A stretch of DNA of 42,709 nt from Polyangiaceae bacterium (GCA_016929495.1 JAFGIS010000505.1:1-42709), one strand, 5' to 3'; shown: positions 23,306-33,055, counted from the stretch's first letter. Notes: generated by a model from the letters alone, not told the origin. Translations and numbers: made by a program.

Positions 23306-23391
23306 GAACGAACCCTGCCTCGGACCTGCTATTGCTTCCAATGATACGTTTGCATACGTTCCATTCATGCTGTGCATAATGGAGGCTTCGC
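23306..23391. promoter_or_regulatory. Divergent promoter region with candidate LysR box
   Basis: This 86-bp gap separates the aminotransferase and LysR starts. It contains two ATACGTT copies exactly 10 bp apart (23344-23350, 23354-23360), i.e. on the same DNA face, and an imperfect palindrome ATTCATGC-tgt-GCATAAT (23363-23380) of the dyad type LysR proteins bind. GGAGG at 23381-23385 is an ideal ribosome site 6 nt before the LysR ATG. I expect autorepression and control of the aminotransferase from here. Confidence 0.55.
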
Positions 23392-24288
23392 ATGGAACTG
23401 CGTGACCTGACCTATTTCCTCGCCTGCCTCGACGAAGGACACCTGACGCGGGCCTCGCGGCGTTTGCATGTCGCGCAACCGACGCTCAGCCACGCCCTGG
23501 CTCGTCTGGAGGCGGAAGCGGGCGAACGGCTGCTCGAGCGTCCACGCACGGGACGACCGAGGCTCAGCGCCACACCCGCCGGCAAGCTGCTCGCAGAGCG
23601 AGCACGGCGCGCCGTGGCCGAGGTGCAGGCGTTCTCCGATGACCTTGCGGCTCTGCGCGGTGTGTTGCGCGGCGAGGTCCGGATCGGGTCGATGCAAACG
23701 TTGAACTCGACTCTCGTACCGAAGCCCTTGGCGCGGTTCGCTCTGGATCACCCACAAGTTCAAATGAGTCTTCACACCTTGGCTGCAGAAGACATACCCG
23801 CGGCCTTGGCCGAAGGTCGCATCGACGTGGGACTCATCGCGGGAGCGCCCACCCAAGTGCTCGGACAGCTCGAGGCGCGGCGGCTCTGCAGCGAGGAGCT
23901 CGTCGCCATCATGCGTCACGACGATCCCTTGGCCAAACCTCGGTCGCTGCCGCTCCGTCGACTCGCCGACCGCGCCTTCGTCATGGTGCTACCGGGGACG
24001 TTCACCCATGGGCTCATCGTGGAGGCCTGCCGCAAGGCGGGCTTCGTGCCCAAGGTCCTGCTGCGGCTCGAGTCGGGCGAGGCGATACGTGAGGTCGTGC
24101 GCGCCGGGCTCGGTCTCACGGTCCTGCCGGCGGGCTATCTGGCAGAGCGCGATCCAACGCTCTGCGCCGTGCGCCTGACGCATCCAACGCCGAAACGCGA
24201 CGTGCATGTGGCGTGGGACGAGCGCACGCGACCGTCTGCGGCCACGCTAGCGTTCGTGGACGCGTTGAAGAGGGCGGCGGCGGGGTAA
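23392..24288 (+). CDS. LysR-family transcriptional regulator
   Basis: The 298-residue protein has the standard N-terminal winged helix-turn-helix (1-60: MELRDLTYFLACLDEGHLTR, then LHVAQPTLSHALARLEAE). An effector domain of two alpha/beta subdomains follows (about 90-295: GEVRIGSMQTLNSTLVP, DVGLIAGAP, REVVRAGLGLTVLPAGYLAE). Length is typical. GGAGG precedes the ATG. The likely target is the divergent aminotransferase; the inducer is unknown. Confidence 0.93.
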   Translation: MELRDLTYFLACLDEGHLTRASRRLHVAQPTLSHALARLEAEAGERLLERPRTGRPRLSATPAGKLLAERARRAVAEVQAFSDDLAALRGVLRGEVRIGSMQTLNSTLVPKPLARFALDHPQVQMSLHTLAAEDIPAALAEGRIDVGLIAGAPTQVLGQLEARRLCSEELVAIMRHDDPLAKPRSLPLRRLADRAFVMVLPGTFTHGLIVEACRKAGFVPKVLLRLESGEAIREVVRAGLGLTVLPAGYLAERDPTLCAVRLTHPTPKRDVHVAWDERTRPSAATLAFVDALKRAAAG

Positions 24289-24464
24289 CCACGGAGCCGC
24301 CGTTCGCGCCTCGCTTCGGACCCCGCGAGCCACCATGGGTCTCCGTAGAAAGGCCGGATGTCCATGAGCATGCCAGAGCATCGAGCGACGCGAGAGAGCC
24401 GAATAGCCTGCCGCGTCTTGTGCGCCCAGAGCCGAACCCGACGACAGGTGGTACGCTCTCGGCC

Positions 24465-26066
24465 ATGGCCAAGGATCGCCCCTGCCCGAACATGCGAAGA
24501 TCCGCTGTCGATGGCCCCGACCAGTGCGTCCAGCAATGGGCCCAGCTCCTGGATTCGATCCCCTTCTACGTTCTGCTCGTCGACGACCAGCACCAGATCG
24601 TGGCCTGGAATCGGGCCATGCGCGACAAGTACGGGATCGACGACCCCAGCGGCGCCTACTGTCCCAGACTGATACACGGCACGGACGGAGTCCACGAAGG
24701 CTGTCCGCTCGAGCAGGCCGTGGTCGACAGCGGCGCGGTCGAGAAGGAGATCTACGACCCGGCCGAAGATCATTGGCTGATTTCGGCCGTCTACCCGACG
24801 ACCGCGAAGAGCAACCAAGGTCGACCGCTCTTTCTGCATTTCACCCGTGACATCACGGCCGAGAAACGCGCTTCGCTCGCGCTCGAGCTCAGCCTCGAAC
24901 ACCACAAGGCGATTGGGCAGCTGCTCCAGAGGCTCAGCGTATGCCCGTCGCCGGACCAGACGCTCGAAGAGCTCGTGGAGCTCACGTTGGGGCTATCCTG
25001 GATGAAGGCGACCTGCGGCGCGGCCGCGTTTCTGGTGCGCGACGGACACCTGGAGCTCGTCCGAGGCAGGAGTCTCCCCGACACGGTGAACCAGCGCTGT
25101 TCCCGCGTGGCTCTGGGCGAGTGCGTGTGTGGCCAGGTAGCGCTCACGGCACAATCAGCGTTCGTTTCGTCGCATTCGCCGGGGGCGGCCCCGCTCGCTC
25201 CGGCTGAGTCCGACGACCACGGCCACGCGGCACTGCCGCTCGTGTACGAGGGGAACGTCCTCGGTGTGGTCAACTTCTATCTCGGTTCCGGCACGACGCT
25301 GAACGAGCCGCAGCGCGCCTACCTCGTCGCGGCGGCCGGGGTCACTGCCGCGGCACTGGCCCAGCAGCTCACTCGACAGCAGGCGCGTGAAGCGCAGGCC
25401 CGGGCGACCGAGCTCGAGCGGAGTCTGCTCAAGCAGGTGATCGCCAGCCAGGAGGAGGAGCGCAGACGCGTCGCCCGCGAACTGCACGATGACCTCGGCC
25501 AGGCGCTCTCGGCTCTTCTGCTCGACGTGAAAGCGGGCAGCGGACAAGTGCCGGGCAACGTGGAGCTGTGCCACAGGCTGGAAACGGAGGTACGCGAGCT
25601 GATCTCGAAGGTCTATCAACTGGCCTGGGATCTGCGGCCGGCGATCCTCGACGATTTCGGGCTCGACTCCGCGCTCTCTCGACATATCAACAAGGTGAGC
25701 GGGCGAACGGGGCTTGCTATCGACTACGAGTTCATAGGCCCTCAATCCCCGGATTCGAGGCTCCCTCCGGAAGTCGAGGTCGTGCTTTACCGGGTGACGC
25801 AGGAGGCTCTGAACAACGTCGTGCGCCATGCCAGCGCCACGCGGGTGAGTGTGATCGTGCTGTGCCACACCGATTCGGTGGTGCTCATGGTCGAAGACGA
25901 CGGAAGGGGTTTCGATCCAGAGGCCACCGCAGACTCCGGCGCTCAATCGGGTCTAGGAATCACCGGAATGCGCGAACGCGTCGGTCTGCTCAAGGGCGAG
26001 CTGGTGCTCGAGTCGGCGCCCGGCGTCGGAACGTCGGTGAAGGCGACCATACCGCTCGCTGGATAG
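24465..26066 (+). CDS. Orphan sensor histidine kinase (PAS-GAF-HisKA_3-HATPase)
   Basis: The 533-residue protein has no TM segment, so it is cytosolic. Domains are PAS (about 25-135, with a Cys/His-rich loop YCPRLIHGTDGVHEGCPL), GAF (about 150-300, with a CVCG pair at Cys220/Cys222), a coiled coil, HisKA_3 with the phosphoacceptor in RRVARELHDDLGQAL (His341), and HATPase (N box EALNNVVRHA, 447-456; DDGRG 478-482; GLGITGM 496-502). This is the NarL/NreB-type kinase family. The Cys/His clusters could bind a metal, heme or Fe-S cluster or act as thiol switches. No response regulator gene is nearby. It lies 185 bp before the collagen-stalked cytochrome gene, so a redox role controlling the cytochrome island is attractive but unproven. 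ATG 24465 is chosen because the upstream frame is not protein-like. Confidence 0.9.
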   Translation: MAKDRPCPNMRRSAVDGPDQCVQQWAQLLDSIPFYVLLVDDQHQIVAWNRAMRDKYGIDDPSGAYCPRLIHGTDGVHEGCPLEQAVVDSGAVEKEIYDPAEDHWLISAVYPTTAKSNQGRPLFLHFTRDITAEKRASLALELSLEHHKAIGQLLQRLSVCPSPDQTLEELVELTLGLSWMKATCGAAAFLVRDGHLELVRGRSLPDTVNQRCSRVALGECVCGQVALTAQSAFVSSHSPGAAPLAPAESDDHGHAALPLVYEGNVLGVVNFYLGSGTTLNEPQRAYLVAAAGVTAAALAQQLTRQQAREAQARATELERSLLKQVIASQEEERRRVARELHDDLGQALSALLLDVKAGSGQVPGNVELCHRLETEVRELISKVYQLAWDLRPAILDDFGLDSALSRHINKVSGRTGLAIDYEFIGPQSPDSRLPPEVEVVLYRVTQEALNNVVRHASATRVSVIVLCHTDSVVLMVEDDGRGFDPEATADSGAQSGLGITGMRERVGLLKGELVLESAPGVGTSVKATIPLAG

Positions 26067-26251
26067 CCACGGGGTCTCGTTGCCTCCGTAGGGAGTACTG
26101 ACTCTTTCGTCGGACGTTGGGCGCGAACACGGAGCGTGTGCGGATGGCCCCCGATGGGTTCGAGGCCCGTCGTTGCGTAGTCTATGGGGTGCTGCGGGCA
26201 GCGTCCCGCGCGGGATGGTGAGCCACGAAAGCCAAGTGCGAGGTCGAGCCC

Positions 26252-29200
26252 ATGAATAGACTGTTGTTGAGACTCGGTAGCCTCTTGCTACCGGCATGGA
26301 TAGCCGTAGGCATGGTCGCGTGCGGAGGCGACGGATCCCAAGGCGCAACCGGACCGCAAGGTGACGCGGGACCGCAGGGCGACGCGGGACCGCAAGGGGA
26401 GAAGGGCGCAAAGGGTTCCAAGGGCGACACGGGCGAGCAAGGCGCTCAGGGCGACAAGGGCGACACGGGCGACGCCGGGCCCGAAGGCGAGCAAGGAGAA
26501 CAAGGCCCGCAGGGTGCAAAGGGCGACACCGGCGCGCAGGGTGAGAAGGGCGACACGGGCGACGCCGGACCCCAAGGCGAGCAAGGAGAACAGGGACCGC
26601 AGGGCGAACAGGGAGACACCGGCGCGCAGGGTGAGAAGGGCGACACGGGCGACACCGGGCCCCAAGGCGAGCAAGGAGAACAAGGCCCGCAAGGCGAACA
26701 GGGAGACACCGGCGAGCAAGGCCCGCAGGGCGAGAAAGGCGACACGGGCGACGCCGGGCCCCAAGGCGAGCAAGGTCCCCAGGGTGAGCAGGGAGAACAA
26801 GGCCCGCCCGGCGAACAGGGCATCAGCTCGGCCCTGCTCAGCGGTACGGTCACGAACGGCGCGGCAAAGGTGGCGCTCGAGGGGGCAACGGTCTCGTTCG
26901 TACCGTCCGTGGTCTCTTCGACCACGACCGACAGCACCGGCGCGTTCAGCGTCGAGCTACCCATCGGCATCTACACGATCGCCGTGTCGGCCGACGGCTT
27001 TGCCGACCTGTCCGAGGACGTCTCGCTCGTCGCGGGCCATGACGTGTCGCTCGACCTGGCGTTGAGCCCGGTGAGTCTCGTGGCGGTGTCGGCTGACGAC
27101 GCGAGCGGGGCACCGGGAGAAACGGTCGACCTCGAGGCTACGCTGGACATCAAGGATGGCAGCACAGGCGCCACGTATTCCTGGAAGCAGATATCCGGAC
27201 CCGAGGTCGCGATCTCGGGCGCGGACACGGCCACGCCGCAAGTCACGCTCCCGGACGCCGAGACGACCATCGCCGCGCTGGTTGCCTCTGCCCAGGCGCC
27301 GGACCGTCTCATGGTCGTGGGCGTGAACCCGTATGCTCTCGAAGAGGCGGACACGGCCGTCGTTCGCGTGACGGTGACGACGTCCAGCGGCAAGTACACC
27401 CGGGACGTGACGCTCACGAGCGAGCTCGGGCTTGCCGTTACGAATGGACTCGAGAACGTCCCCCGAGGCGTGCCCCAGCTCCTGCAAGCGCCCGAAAACG
27501 AAGCCGGGTACGCCTGGACAATCACCGCCAGACCCACGGGGTCCACGGCGACTCTGGCCCACGCTGACACGCGCTGGCCCGTCATCGTGCCCGACGTCAT
27601 CGGGCGCTACGACATCCAGGAGAGCACCAGCGGCGGTACGCTCACCTTGGTTGCCGGCCTCTGGGTGGGCGCGATCGCAGGGCTGGACCCCGCGGACGGC
27701 AAGCCGATCGGCAAAGACGACTGCATCTACTGCCATGACGACCACATTGCTCCGGACAAGTTCACCACCTGGCGCCAGACGGGGCATGCTGAGATCTTCA
27801 GCCAGAACATCGACAATCCGTCGGGTCACTGGAGCACCTCGTGCGCTTCGTGCCACACCGTGGGCTACGACATCGGCAACAACAACGGCTTCGACGATCG
27901 CATGGCCCAGGAGGGCTGGACGGTGCCGCACGGGGCCGTCGGCAACTACGCGGCCATGTTCAAGGACTACCCGGACACCGCGGCGCTGGGCAACGTTCAA
28001 TGCGAGAGCTGTCACGGGCCGAACGGCAGCATCGCCCACCACCCCTCCGAAGCGAACCAGGAGCTTTCTGAAACGCGCGTGAGCGTGTCCGCAGAACTGT
28101 GCGGCGCGTGCCACGGCGAGCCGCTGCGTCACGGACGCTTCCAGCAGTGGCAAGAGTCGGGACACGCCAACTTCGAGCTCGCGGTGGCGGAAGGCCCCTC
28201 CAACCACTGCGGGCGCTGCCACAGCGCACAGGGGTTCTTGGCCTGGCTCGACCAGGGCGACCTGACGCTCAGGATACAGGGGGCCAGCGGCAACGCCACG
28301 GCCGACGAGCTGGCAGCTCTCGGGATGACCGAAGAGAGTGTGCAGCCGCAGACGTGCACGGCCTGCCACGATCCCCACGAGCAGGGTGCGACCTCCGGCG
28401 AGCCGAACACGGCGACCGTGCGCGTGAGCGGCAACACGGCCCTGTTGCCGGCCGGGTTCAAGGCGACCGGCGTCGGCCATGGCGCGCTCTGTATCACCTG
28501 CCACAACACGCGCAACGGAACGCACAACGACGAGACCACGCCGTCGGCGACGTCGTACTCAGCCCCGCACGTGGCAGCGCAGGGCGATGTGCTCATGGGT
28601 GAGAACGCCTACTTCGTCACGCCCGGCTCGCGAGGAGCGCACTCCTACATCACCAACACGTGCGCCAATTGCCACATGGAGCTCGCGGATCCGCCTGCGG
28701 AGTACAGCTATCAGCTCTCCGGGACGAATCACTCCTTCGAGGCGGACTTGAGCATCTGCGGTGACTGCCACGGCAACTTCGACGGTGGTAGCCTGCAGAC
28801 GGTCACCGAAGCTTCCCTGCAAGAGCTCGCTGCGGCGCTCGGCGCTGCCGCCAAGGACAAGCTGACCGGACTCGGGGTCGTACACGTCCGCGCGTACGAC
28901 CCGGCCACCGACCTGTACTCCTCGTCGGACTCTGCGGTGGCCAACGTCGAGCTCGACCTCACGGACACGCCCATCGCGAGCGTTGCGGTCGGCGAAGCCC
29001 ACGGTCAGGCTGCCCTGACGCTCACACTCGACAGCGACACTCCGGTCTCGATCACATGGACCGATGAAAGCGAGACGGAGACCTCCGAAGTTGCCGTGCA
29101 GCTGGGATCGCTCTACACGGACGACACCGGAGCCCAGGGCACCCGCGTCTACAGCACGAACGGAAGCCTCTTCAGAGGCATTTGGAATCTGCTCTTGCTC

Positions 29201-29287
29201 GAGGGCGACGGAAGCCTGGGCGTGCACAACCCGAGCTTCTTCAACGAAGTCATCAACAAAACGCTGCTCGAGGACCTCTCTTCGTAG
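26252..29287 (+). CDS. Collagen-like stalk fused to nonaheme cytochrome c, lipoprotein
   Basis: This 1011-residue protein has a signal peptide ending in VAC (Cys24, probable lipidation). An uninterrupted collagen-like region of 55 G-X-Y triplets covers residues 28-192, mostly GDT, GPQ, GEQ and GEK. A carboxypeptidase-regulatory-like beta sandwich follows (about 195-275) and then a PKD/Ig-like part (about 280-475). Nine CxxCH heme sites lie between about residues 490 and 840 (CIYCH, CASCH, CESCH, CGACH, CGRCH, CTACH, CITCH, CANCH, CGDCH). A C-terminal beta domain includes [20 protein letters not shown]. His-rich spacing suggests bis-His hemes. The layout fits a trimeric, rod-borne surface redox protein: lipid anchor, triple-helical stalk, heme head. 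It is followed 19 bp later by the 34-heme gene. Function beyond electron transfer is inference. Confidence 0.93.
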   Translation: MNRLLLRLGSLLLPAWIAVGMVACGGDGSQGATGPQGDAGPQGDAGPQGEKGAKGSKGDTGEQGAQGDKGDTGDAGPEGEQGEQGPQGAKGDTGAQGEKGDTGDAGPQGEQGEQGPQGEQGDTGAQGEKGDTGDTGPQGEQGEQGPQGEQGDTGEQGPQGEKGDTGDAGPQGEQGPQGEQGEQGPPGEQGISSALLSGTVTNGAAKVALEGATVSFVPSVVSSTTTDSTGAFSVELPIGIYTIAVSADGFADLSEDVSLVAGHDVSLDLALSPVSLVAVSADDASGAPGETVDLEATLDIKDGSTGATYSWKQISGPEVAISGADTATPQVTLPDAETTIAALVASAQAPDRLMVVGVNPYALEEADTAVVRVTVTTSSGKYTRDVTLTSELGLAVTNGLENVPRGVPQLLQAPENEAGYAWTITARPTGSTATLAHADTRWPVIVPDVIGRYDIQESTSGGTLTLVAGLWVGAIAGLDPADGKPIGKDDCIYCHDDHIAPDKFTTWRQTGHAEIFSQNIDNPSGHWSTSCASCHTVGYDIGNNNGFDDRMAQEGWTVPHGAVGNYAAMFKDYPDTAALGNVQCESCHGPNGSIAHHPSEANQELSETRVSVSAELCGACHGEPLRHGRFQQWQESGHANFELAVAEGPSNHCGRCHSAQGFLAWLDQGDLTLRIQGASGNATADELAALGMTEESVQPQTCTACHDPHEQGATSGEPNTATVRVSGNTALLPAGFKATGVGHGALCITCHNTRNGTHNDETTPSATSYSAPHVAAQGDVLMGENAYFVTPGSRGAHSYITNTCANCHMELADPPAEYSYQLSGTNHSFEADLSICGDCHGNFDGGSLQTVTEASLQELAAALGAAAKDKLTGLGVVHVRAYDPATDLYSSSDSAVANVELDLTDTPIASVAVGEAHGQAALTLTLDSDTPVSITWTDESETETSEVAVQLGSLYTDDTGAQGTRVYSTNGSLFRGIWNLLLLEGDGSLGVHNPSFFNEVINKTLLEDLSS
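26432..26701 (+). repeat. 90-bp tandem repeats in the collagen-like region
   Basis: Ten G-X-Y triplets (30 residues, 90 bp) repeat: units 26522-26611 and 26612-26701 differ at a handful of positions, and 26432-26521 is a more diverged copy. Inside each unit the order is [18 protein letters not shown] and then [12 protein letters not shown]. Stalk length could change by gain or loss of units. Confidence 0.8.
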
Positions 29288-29306
29288 GGCCCCAACCAGA
29301 GCGTAA

Positions 29307-31481
29307 TTGCCAGCCACGTCACGCGCGCTCGCTTTGCGGATACGGGCTCGACTCTGGGCCTGGGCGCGCGGACTGCTACCGCGACGCAAGCTCGTCGGCC
29401 TGGCACTGCTGCTGCTGGTGCCGGCGAGCGCGGTGGCGGCGCTGAGAACGTACCGCTACTTCACCCAGGACCGGTCGTTCTGCGTCTCGTGCCACCACGA
29501 CTCGCGCATGCACCTTCGCGAGAGCTCCCACGCCTCGCTTCCCTGCGCCAGCTGCCACAGCGTCAAGTTCAAGTCGAGCGCGGCGCAGTACTTCGCTACG
29601 AAGTTCGAGGGTAGCCAAGCGACCGTCCCGCACGCCGCAGCGGACCGTTCGCGCTGCGAGGCGTGCCATCTGCGCAATCCGCAGGGTGTGCTCCCGATCG
29701 CACAGACCGTCGGTCACAAGCTGCATGTCCTGGGCAAGCCGCGGCTGATGTGTACCGAGTGCCACGGGGGTACGAGGCACATCGAAAGCCCCAACCCCGC
29801 CGCGTGCCCCCGCTGTCACCGGGACGTGCGCGTGCGAGACCCGGCCATGGCCAAGGTTCCGTGCGTGGCGTGCCATAGCTTCCTCGCGCGAGCGACCACG
29901 GGCGGGCCGGAGGTCGTCAACGATTGCCAGCGCTGCCACGGCGGGAATGGCGGCGCCAGCTCGCTGACGCGATTCAGCGACAGACTCCCGGCCAGCGTGG
30001 TCGGCCCCGATTCCGTGCACGGCAATGTGAACGCTTGCCGCCTGTGCCACAATCCGCACTCTGCGGATCCGGCCAAGCAACTGAGCGGGAAGGATTGTGG
30101 TCGCTGTCACGGGAGGATCGCGCGCGAGCGCGAGCTCGGCGGCGACCCCGCACACGACACGTGCGAGACCTGTCACGCCGTCCACGGCCCGAGACCGGAT
30201 CTCGACAACGGCTGTGCCCGATGCCACGCCGACAGAGCGCCTTCGGAACGAAAGACAACGCTGGCCGACACGCACCAGCCCAAGGCCCGGTGCACCAGCT
30301 GCCACTTGCCGCACCAGTTCAACGCGTCTCGTGACGCGTGCAGCGGCTGCCACGAGCCCGAAGCCGAGCTCGTCGCTGCTTCCAAAGCGAGCGGCCACAA
30401 CAACTGCGCGGCGTGCCACAAGGGACACGCCGCGGAGCGCCCGGCGGCCGCTTGTGGGGGATGCCACGCCGCACAGCAGGGCCACGCGCACCAGCAGTGC
30501 ACCACGTGCCACGAGCCGCACCGCGACCGGTCAGCCACCAAGACGTGCCCGTCGTGTCACGCCCGAGAAAACGAGGTCCTCGCTCACTCCGGTGCGGCCA
30601 AGGGGCACGCACGCTGCCAGTCATGCCACCAGCCGCATGCGCCGCGAGCGGCGCTGGGTGCGTGCCCGTCGTGTCATCAGCCCGAAGCGAACGCGGCGCA
30701 GAGTGCGCCCGCAGCGCAGCACCAGCGCTGTCCCTCTTGTCATCAAAGCCACGCATTCGCGGCCAGCACCAACACCTGCCGGGGATGCCACAAGACGGAC
30801 AGCTTGGGCTCCCACAGCCAGGAGTGTACCGAGTGCCACAGCGTGCACGGGCCGCCTGGCGGCGCGCAGGTGGACTGCACCTCGTGCCACGGCGACATTC
30901 CGCGCTCGGCCGGAAAACATGAGGCGTGCCGCTCGTGCCATACGCCGCACCGGTCTCAGAAGGGGGAGCCGGCCTGCGCCGCCTGCCACCAGGGCCAGAC
31001 TGCAGGCGCTCTGGCCTGGAAGCCCGCAGAACACAACGCCTGCCCGAGCTGCCACCAAGAGCATCAGCCCGAGCGAGAGAAGCGCTGTGGACAGTGCCAT
31101 GCGGCCCAGTCGCGAGAGGTCGCAGCGTCCAAGCACAAGTGCTCGTCGTGTCACGACCAGCACCGCGAACCGGTCCAGTGGTGGGCCACTTGTCAGAAAT
31201 GCCATGGCGCCCAGGCCGCCGGGGCAAGGACTCGCGGCCCGACGCACTCGGCGTGTGCTTCATGCCACGAGCCGCACACCGCGAAGAGCCCCGACTGCCG
31301 CAGCTGTCATCGCAAGCTGCCCGGAATGCACGCCGGACGAGGCCATACTCAGTGCAGTCGCTGTCACGACACGCACGCCGTCCGCAGGCTCGCTCGTGCG
31401 GACTGCATTGCGTGCCATGCCGACCGCGTCCAGCACTTCCCGAAGGCGAACCAATGCTCGTCGTGTCACTTGTTCAAGTAG
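29307..31481 (+). CDS. Membrane-anchored 34-heme cytochrome c
   Basis: The 724-residue protein has one N-terminal anchor (residues 29-46, KLVGLALLLLVPASAVAA), with the first heme site at Cys59 (FCVSCHHDSRMH) just outside it, as in NapC-like proteins. I count 34 CxxCH motifs, one about every 20 residues to the last at the C-terminus (QCSSCHLFK). His-X-X-His and proline spacers (CHQPHAPRAAL, CHEPHRDRS) supply distal ligands. The array is too dense for separate globular domains, implying a continuous heme chain in the periplasm. The only upstream start is TTG 29307, 19 bp after the collagen-cytochrome stop, so co-transcription is likely. The gene ends 2 bp before the convergent NapC/ImcH-like gene. 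Probable role: long-range periplasmic or surface electron wire. Confidence 0.93.
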   Translation: MPATSRALALRIRARLWAWARGLLPRRKLVGLALLLLVPASAVAALRTYRYFTQDRSFCVSCHHDSRMHLRESSHASLPCASCHSVKFKSSAAQYFATKFEGSQATVPHAAADRSRCEACHLRNPQGVLPIAQTVGHKLHVLGKPRLMCTECHGGTRHIESPNPAACPRCHRDVRVRDPAMAKVPCVACHSFLARATTGGPEVVNDCQRCHGGNGGASSLTRFSDRLPASVVGPDSVHGNVNACRLCHNPHSADPAKQLSGKDCGRCHGRIARERELGGDPAHDTCETCHAVHGPRPDLDNGCARCHADRAPSERKTTLADTHQPKARCTSCHLPHQFNASRDACSGCHEPEAELVAASKASGHNNCAACHKGHAAERPAAACGGCHAAQQGHAHQQCTTCHEPHRDRSATKTCPSCHARENEVLAHSGAAKGHARCQSCHQPHAPRAALGACPSCHQPEANAAQSAPAAQHQRCPSCHQSHAFAASTNTCRGCHKTDSLGSHSQECTECHSVHGPPGGAQVDCTSCHGDIPRSAGKHEACRSCHTPHRSQKGEPACAACHQGQTAGALAWKPAEHNACPSCHQEHQPEREKRCGQCHAAQSREVAASKHKCSSCHDQHREPVQWWATCQKCHGAQAAGARTRGPTHSACASCHEPHTAKSPDCRSCHRKLPGMHAGRGHTQCSRCHDTHAVRRLARADCIACHADRVQHFPKANQCSSCHLFK

Positions 31482-31483
31482 CA

Positions 31484-33055
31484 CTACTGATGGCACGCGG
31501 CGCAGCTCTGGAGGGGCCCGCGCCCGGCCTGGTGACACTCGTGGCAGAGCACACGTTCGTGCGCGGCGATGTCCACCCCGGCCTCGAGCTCCCAGGGGTG
31601 CCAGTGCTTGGCTGAAGTCCGTTCCGGGACCCCCAACGCCGTGATGGGCCCGCGCCGCGGCATCGTATGGCAGGTGCCGTCACACTGATGTGAGAGCACC
31701 TTGCCGTCCGGGGAAACGTGGCGCCCGTCGTGACAACGAAAGCACCCGGGCCAGTACCGGTGACCGAGATGGGACGGGTACGTACCCCACGTGACGTTCA
31801 TGTCCGGGAAGACGGCCCGGTCGTAGATGCCGAGGAGCGCTTGCGACGCCGCGACGATGTCGGCTCGGCGCTGCTCGGCCAGGGCCGGATACTTGCTCTC
31901 GTAGAAACCGTGGACAGCCCGGGTGATCCCTTCGTGCGCGGCGCGCTGCCCGGCGTAGGGAGCCATGAGCGCGTCGACGCCGAGCTTCTTGATCCAGGGG
32001 AGCGCCTTCGGGATCAGGCCGCGAAACAGGGCCTCGTCCACGGAGCCGTCCGGTGTCGGGTACGCGTGCGTCGGCCGGTTGTGGCAATCGATGCAGTCCA
32101 TCGCGTGAGGGCGCCGTCCGGCCACCTCGGCCCGCGACTTGCCGAGCGGCTGAGCGAAGTACTCGACGGTCGCGCCATCGGCGTGTTTCACCCGGACCCA
32201 GGGAATGTCGAGCTGCTTGTTGTCGCGCGTCACGAACGTGATCGCGTTGTCGATCACCATGTGCCAGTGGATGCCGGCGCTGTCGCCATGGGTCTTGCTG
32301 CCGCCGCCCGTCTTGACCGTGAGGCTGATCTGCTCCGGCGTGGCCTGCTCGTCGTAACGGAAATGAGGCAGCTGCAGCAGGGTCGCCCCGAAGAACTTCT
32401 CCGGCCAGTGACAGTGTTCGCAGGTTTCGCGCGCCGGGCGCAGATGCTGGATGGGCGCGCTGATCGGCCTGCTGTAGGTATCGAAGGCCACGGCGAACAC
32501 CTGACGGACGCCGTCGATCTTCGAACGAGCATACCAGCCGGCGCCCTCACCCACATGGCACGCGACGCAGGGCACGCGCGCATGAGCCGAGTAGTTGTAC
32601 GCGGTATGCTCGGGCTTCATCACCGTGTGGCATACGGTCCCGCAGAACTCGACTGACTCGGTATAGAGATAACCGTTGTAGATGGCCCAGGTGAAGACGG
32701 TGCCGAGCACCGAGCCGCCGACCAGAGCGTAGCCGAACAGCTTGCGTTGTCTCGGATCGTTCAGGTCGAGCGTGGGATAGGGCAGGTTCTGCAGCGCCTG
32801 CGCGCGTCGCCGGCGCTTGGCTTCCCAGCGCATTCCATAGAGCACGAGCAGCAGACCGAAGCCGAAGATCGCCGGAAAGACGAGGTACGTAAAAATGCCG
32901 ACGTACGGGCTCGGCTGCTTCACCGTGAGCTGGCTCAACATGGCGAAGAAGATGAGCACCGCGCTGCCCGTCATGACGAGCAGGCCCAGGTGACTGACCA
33001 GGTTGCGGTACAGAGGCACTCGCCTTTCGGCTCGTTCGTCGCGATCTTCGTTCAT
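31484..33055 (-). CDS. ImcH/NapC-NirT-like inner-membrane multiheme cytochrome c
   Basis: The 523-residue protein has three TM segments (about 19-41, 52-74, 106-128), followed by a periplasmic domain with eight heme motifs: two CX3CH (CGTVCH at 138-143 and CDGTCH near the C-terminus) and six CxxCH (CVACH, CEHCH, CIDCH, CFRCH, CHECH, CAACH). The three-helix N-terminus, unusual first motif and distal THGDSAGIHWHMV segment resemble ImcH of Geobacter, which passes quinol electrons to the periplasm for high-potential acceptors, and the NapC/NirT family. Predicted role: quinol dehydrogenase. It lies 9 bp downstream of the CbcL-like gene in one operon. Confidence 0.88.
   Translation of the reverse strand: MNEDRDERAERRVPLYRNLVSHLGLLVMTGSAVLIFFAMLSQLTVKQPSPYVGIFTYLVFPAIFGFGLLLVLYGMRWEAKRRRRAQALQNLPYPTLDLNDPRQRKLFGYALVGGSVLGTVFTWAIYNGYLYTESVEFCGTVCHTVMKPEHTAYNYSAHARVPCVACHVGEGAGWYARSKIDGVRQVFAVAFDTYSRPISAPIQHLRPARETCEHCHWPEKFFGATLLQLPHFRYDEQATPEQISLTVKTGGGSKTHGDSAGIHWHMVIDNAITFVTRDNKQLDIPWVRVKHADGATVEYFAQPLGKSRAEVAGRRPHAMDCIDCHNRPTHAYPTPDGSVDEALFRGLIPKALPWIKKLGVDALMAPYAGQRAAHEGITRAVHGFYESKYPALAEQRRADIVAASQALLGIYDRAVFPDMNVTWGTYPSHLGHRYWPGCFRCHDGRHVSPDGKVLSHQCDGTCHTMPRRGPITALGVPERTSAKHWHPWELEAGVDIAAHERVLCHECHQAGRGPLQSCAACHQ

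Noticed and set aside
26140..26180. tRNA-like GGTTCGAGGCC segment before the collagen-cytochrome gene
   Set aside because: The flanking bases cannot form a 5-bp T stem or an acceptor stem, and no anticodon arm is found.
26957..28525. 522-codon minus-strand frame opposite the collagen-cytochrome
   Set aside because: It is antisense to clear heme motifs and its sequence is low-quality Arg/Val/Gly; a mirror of codon bias.
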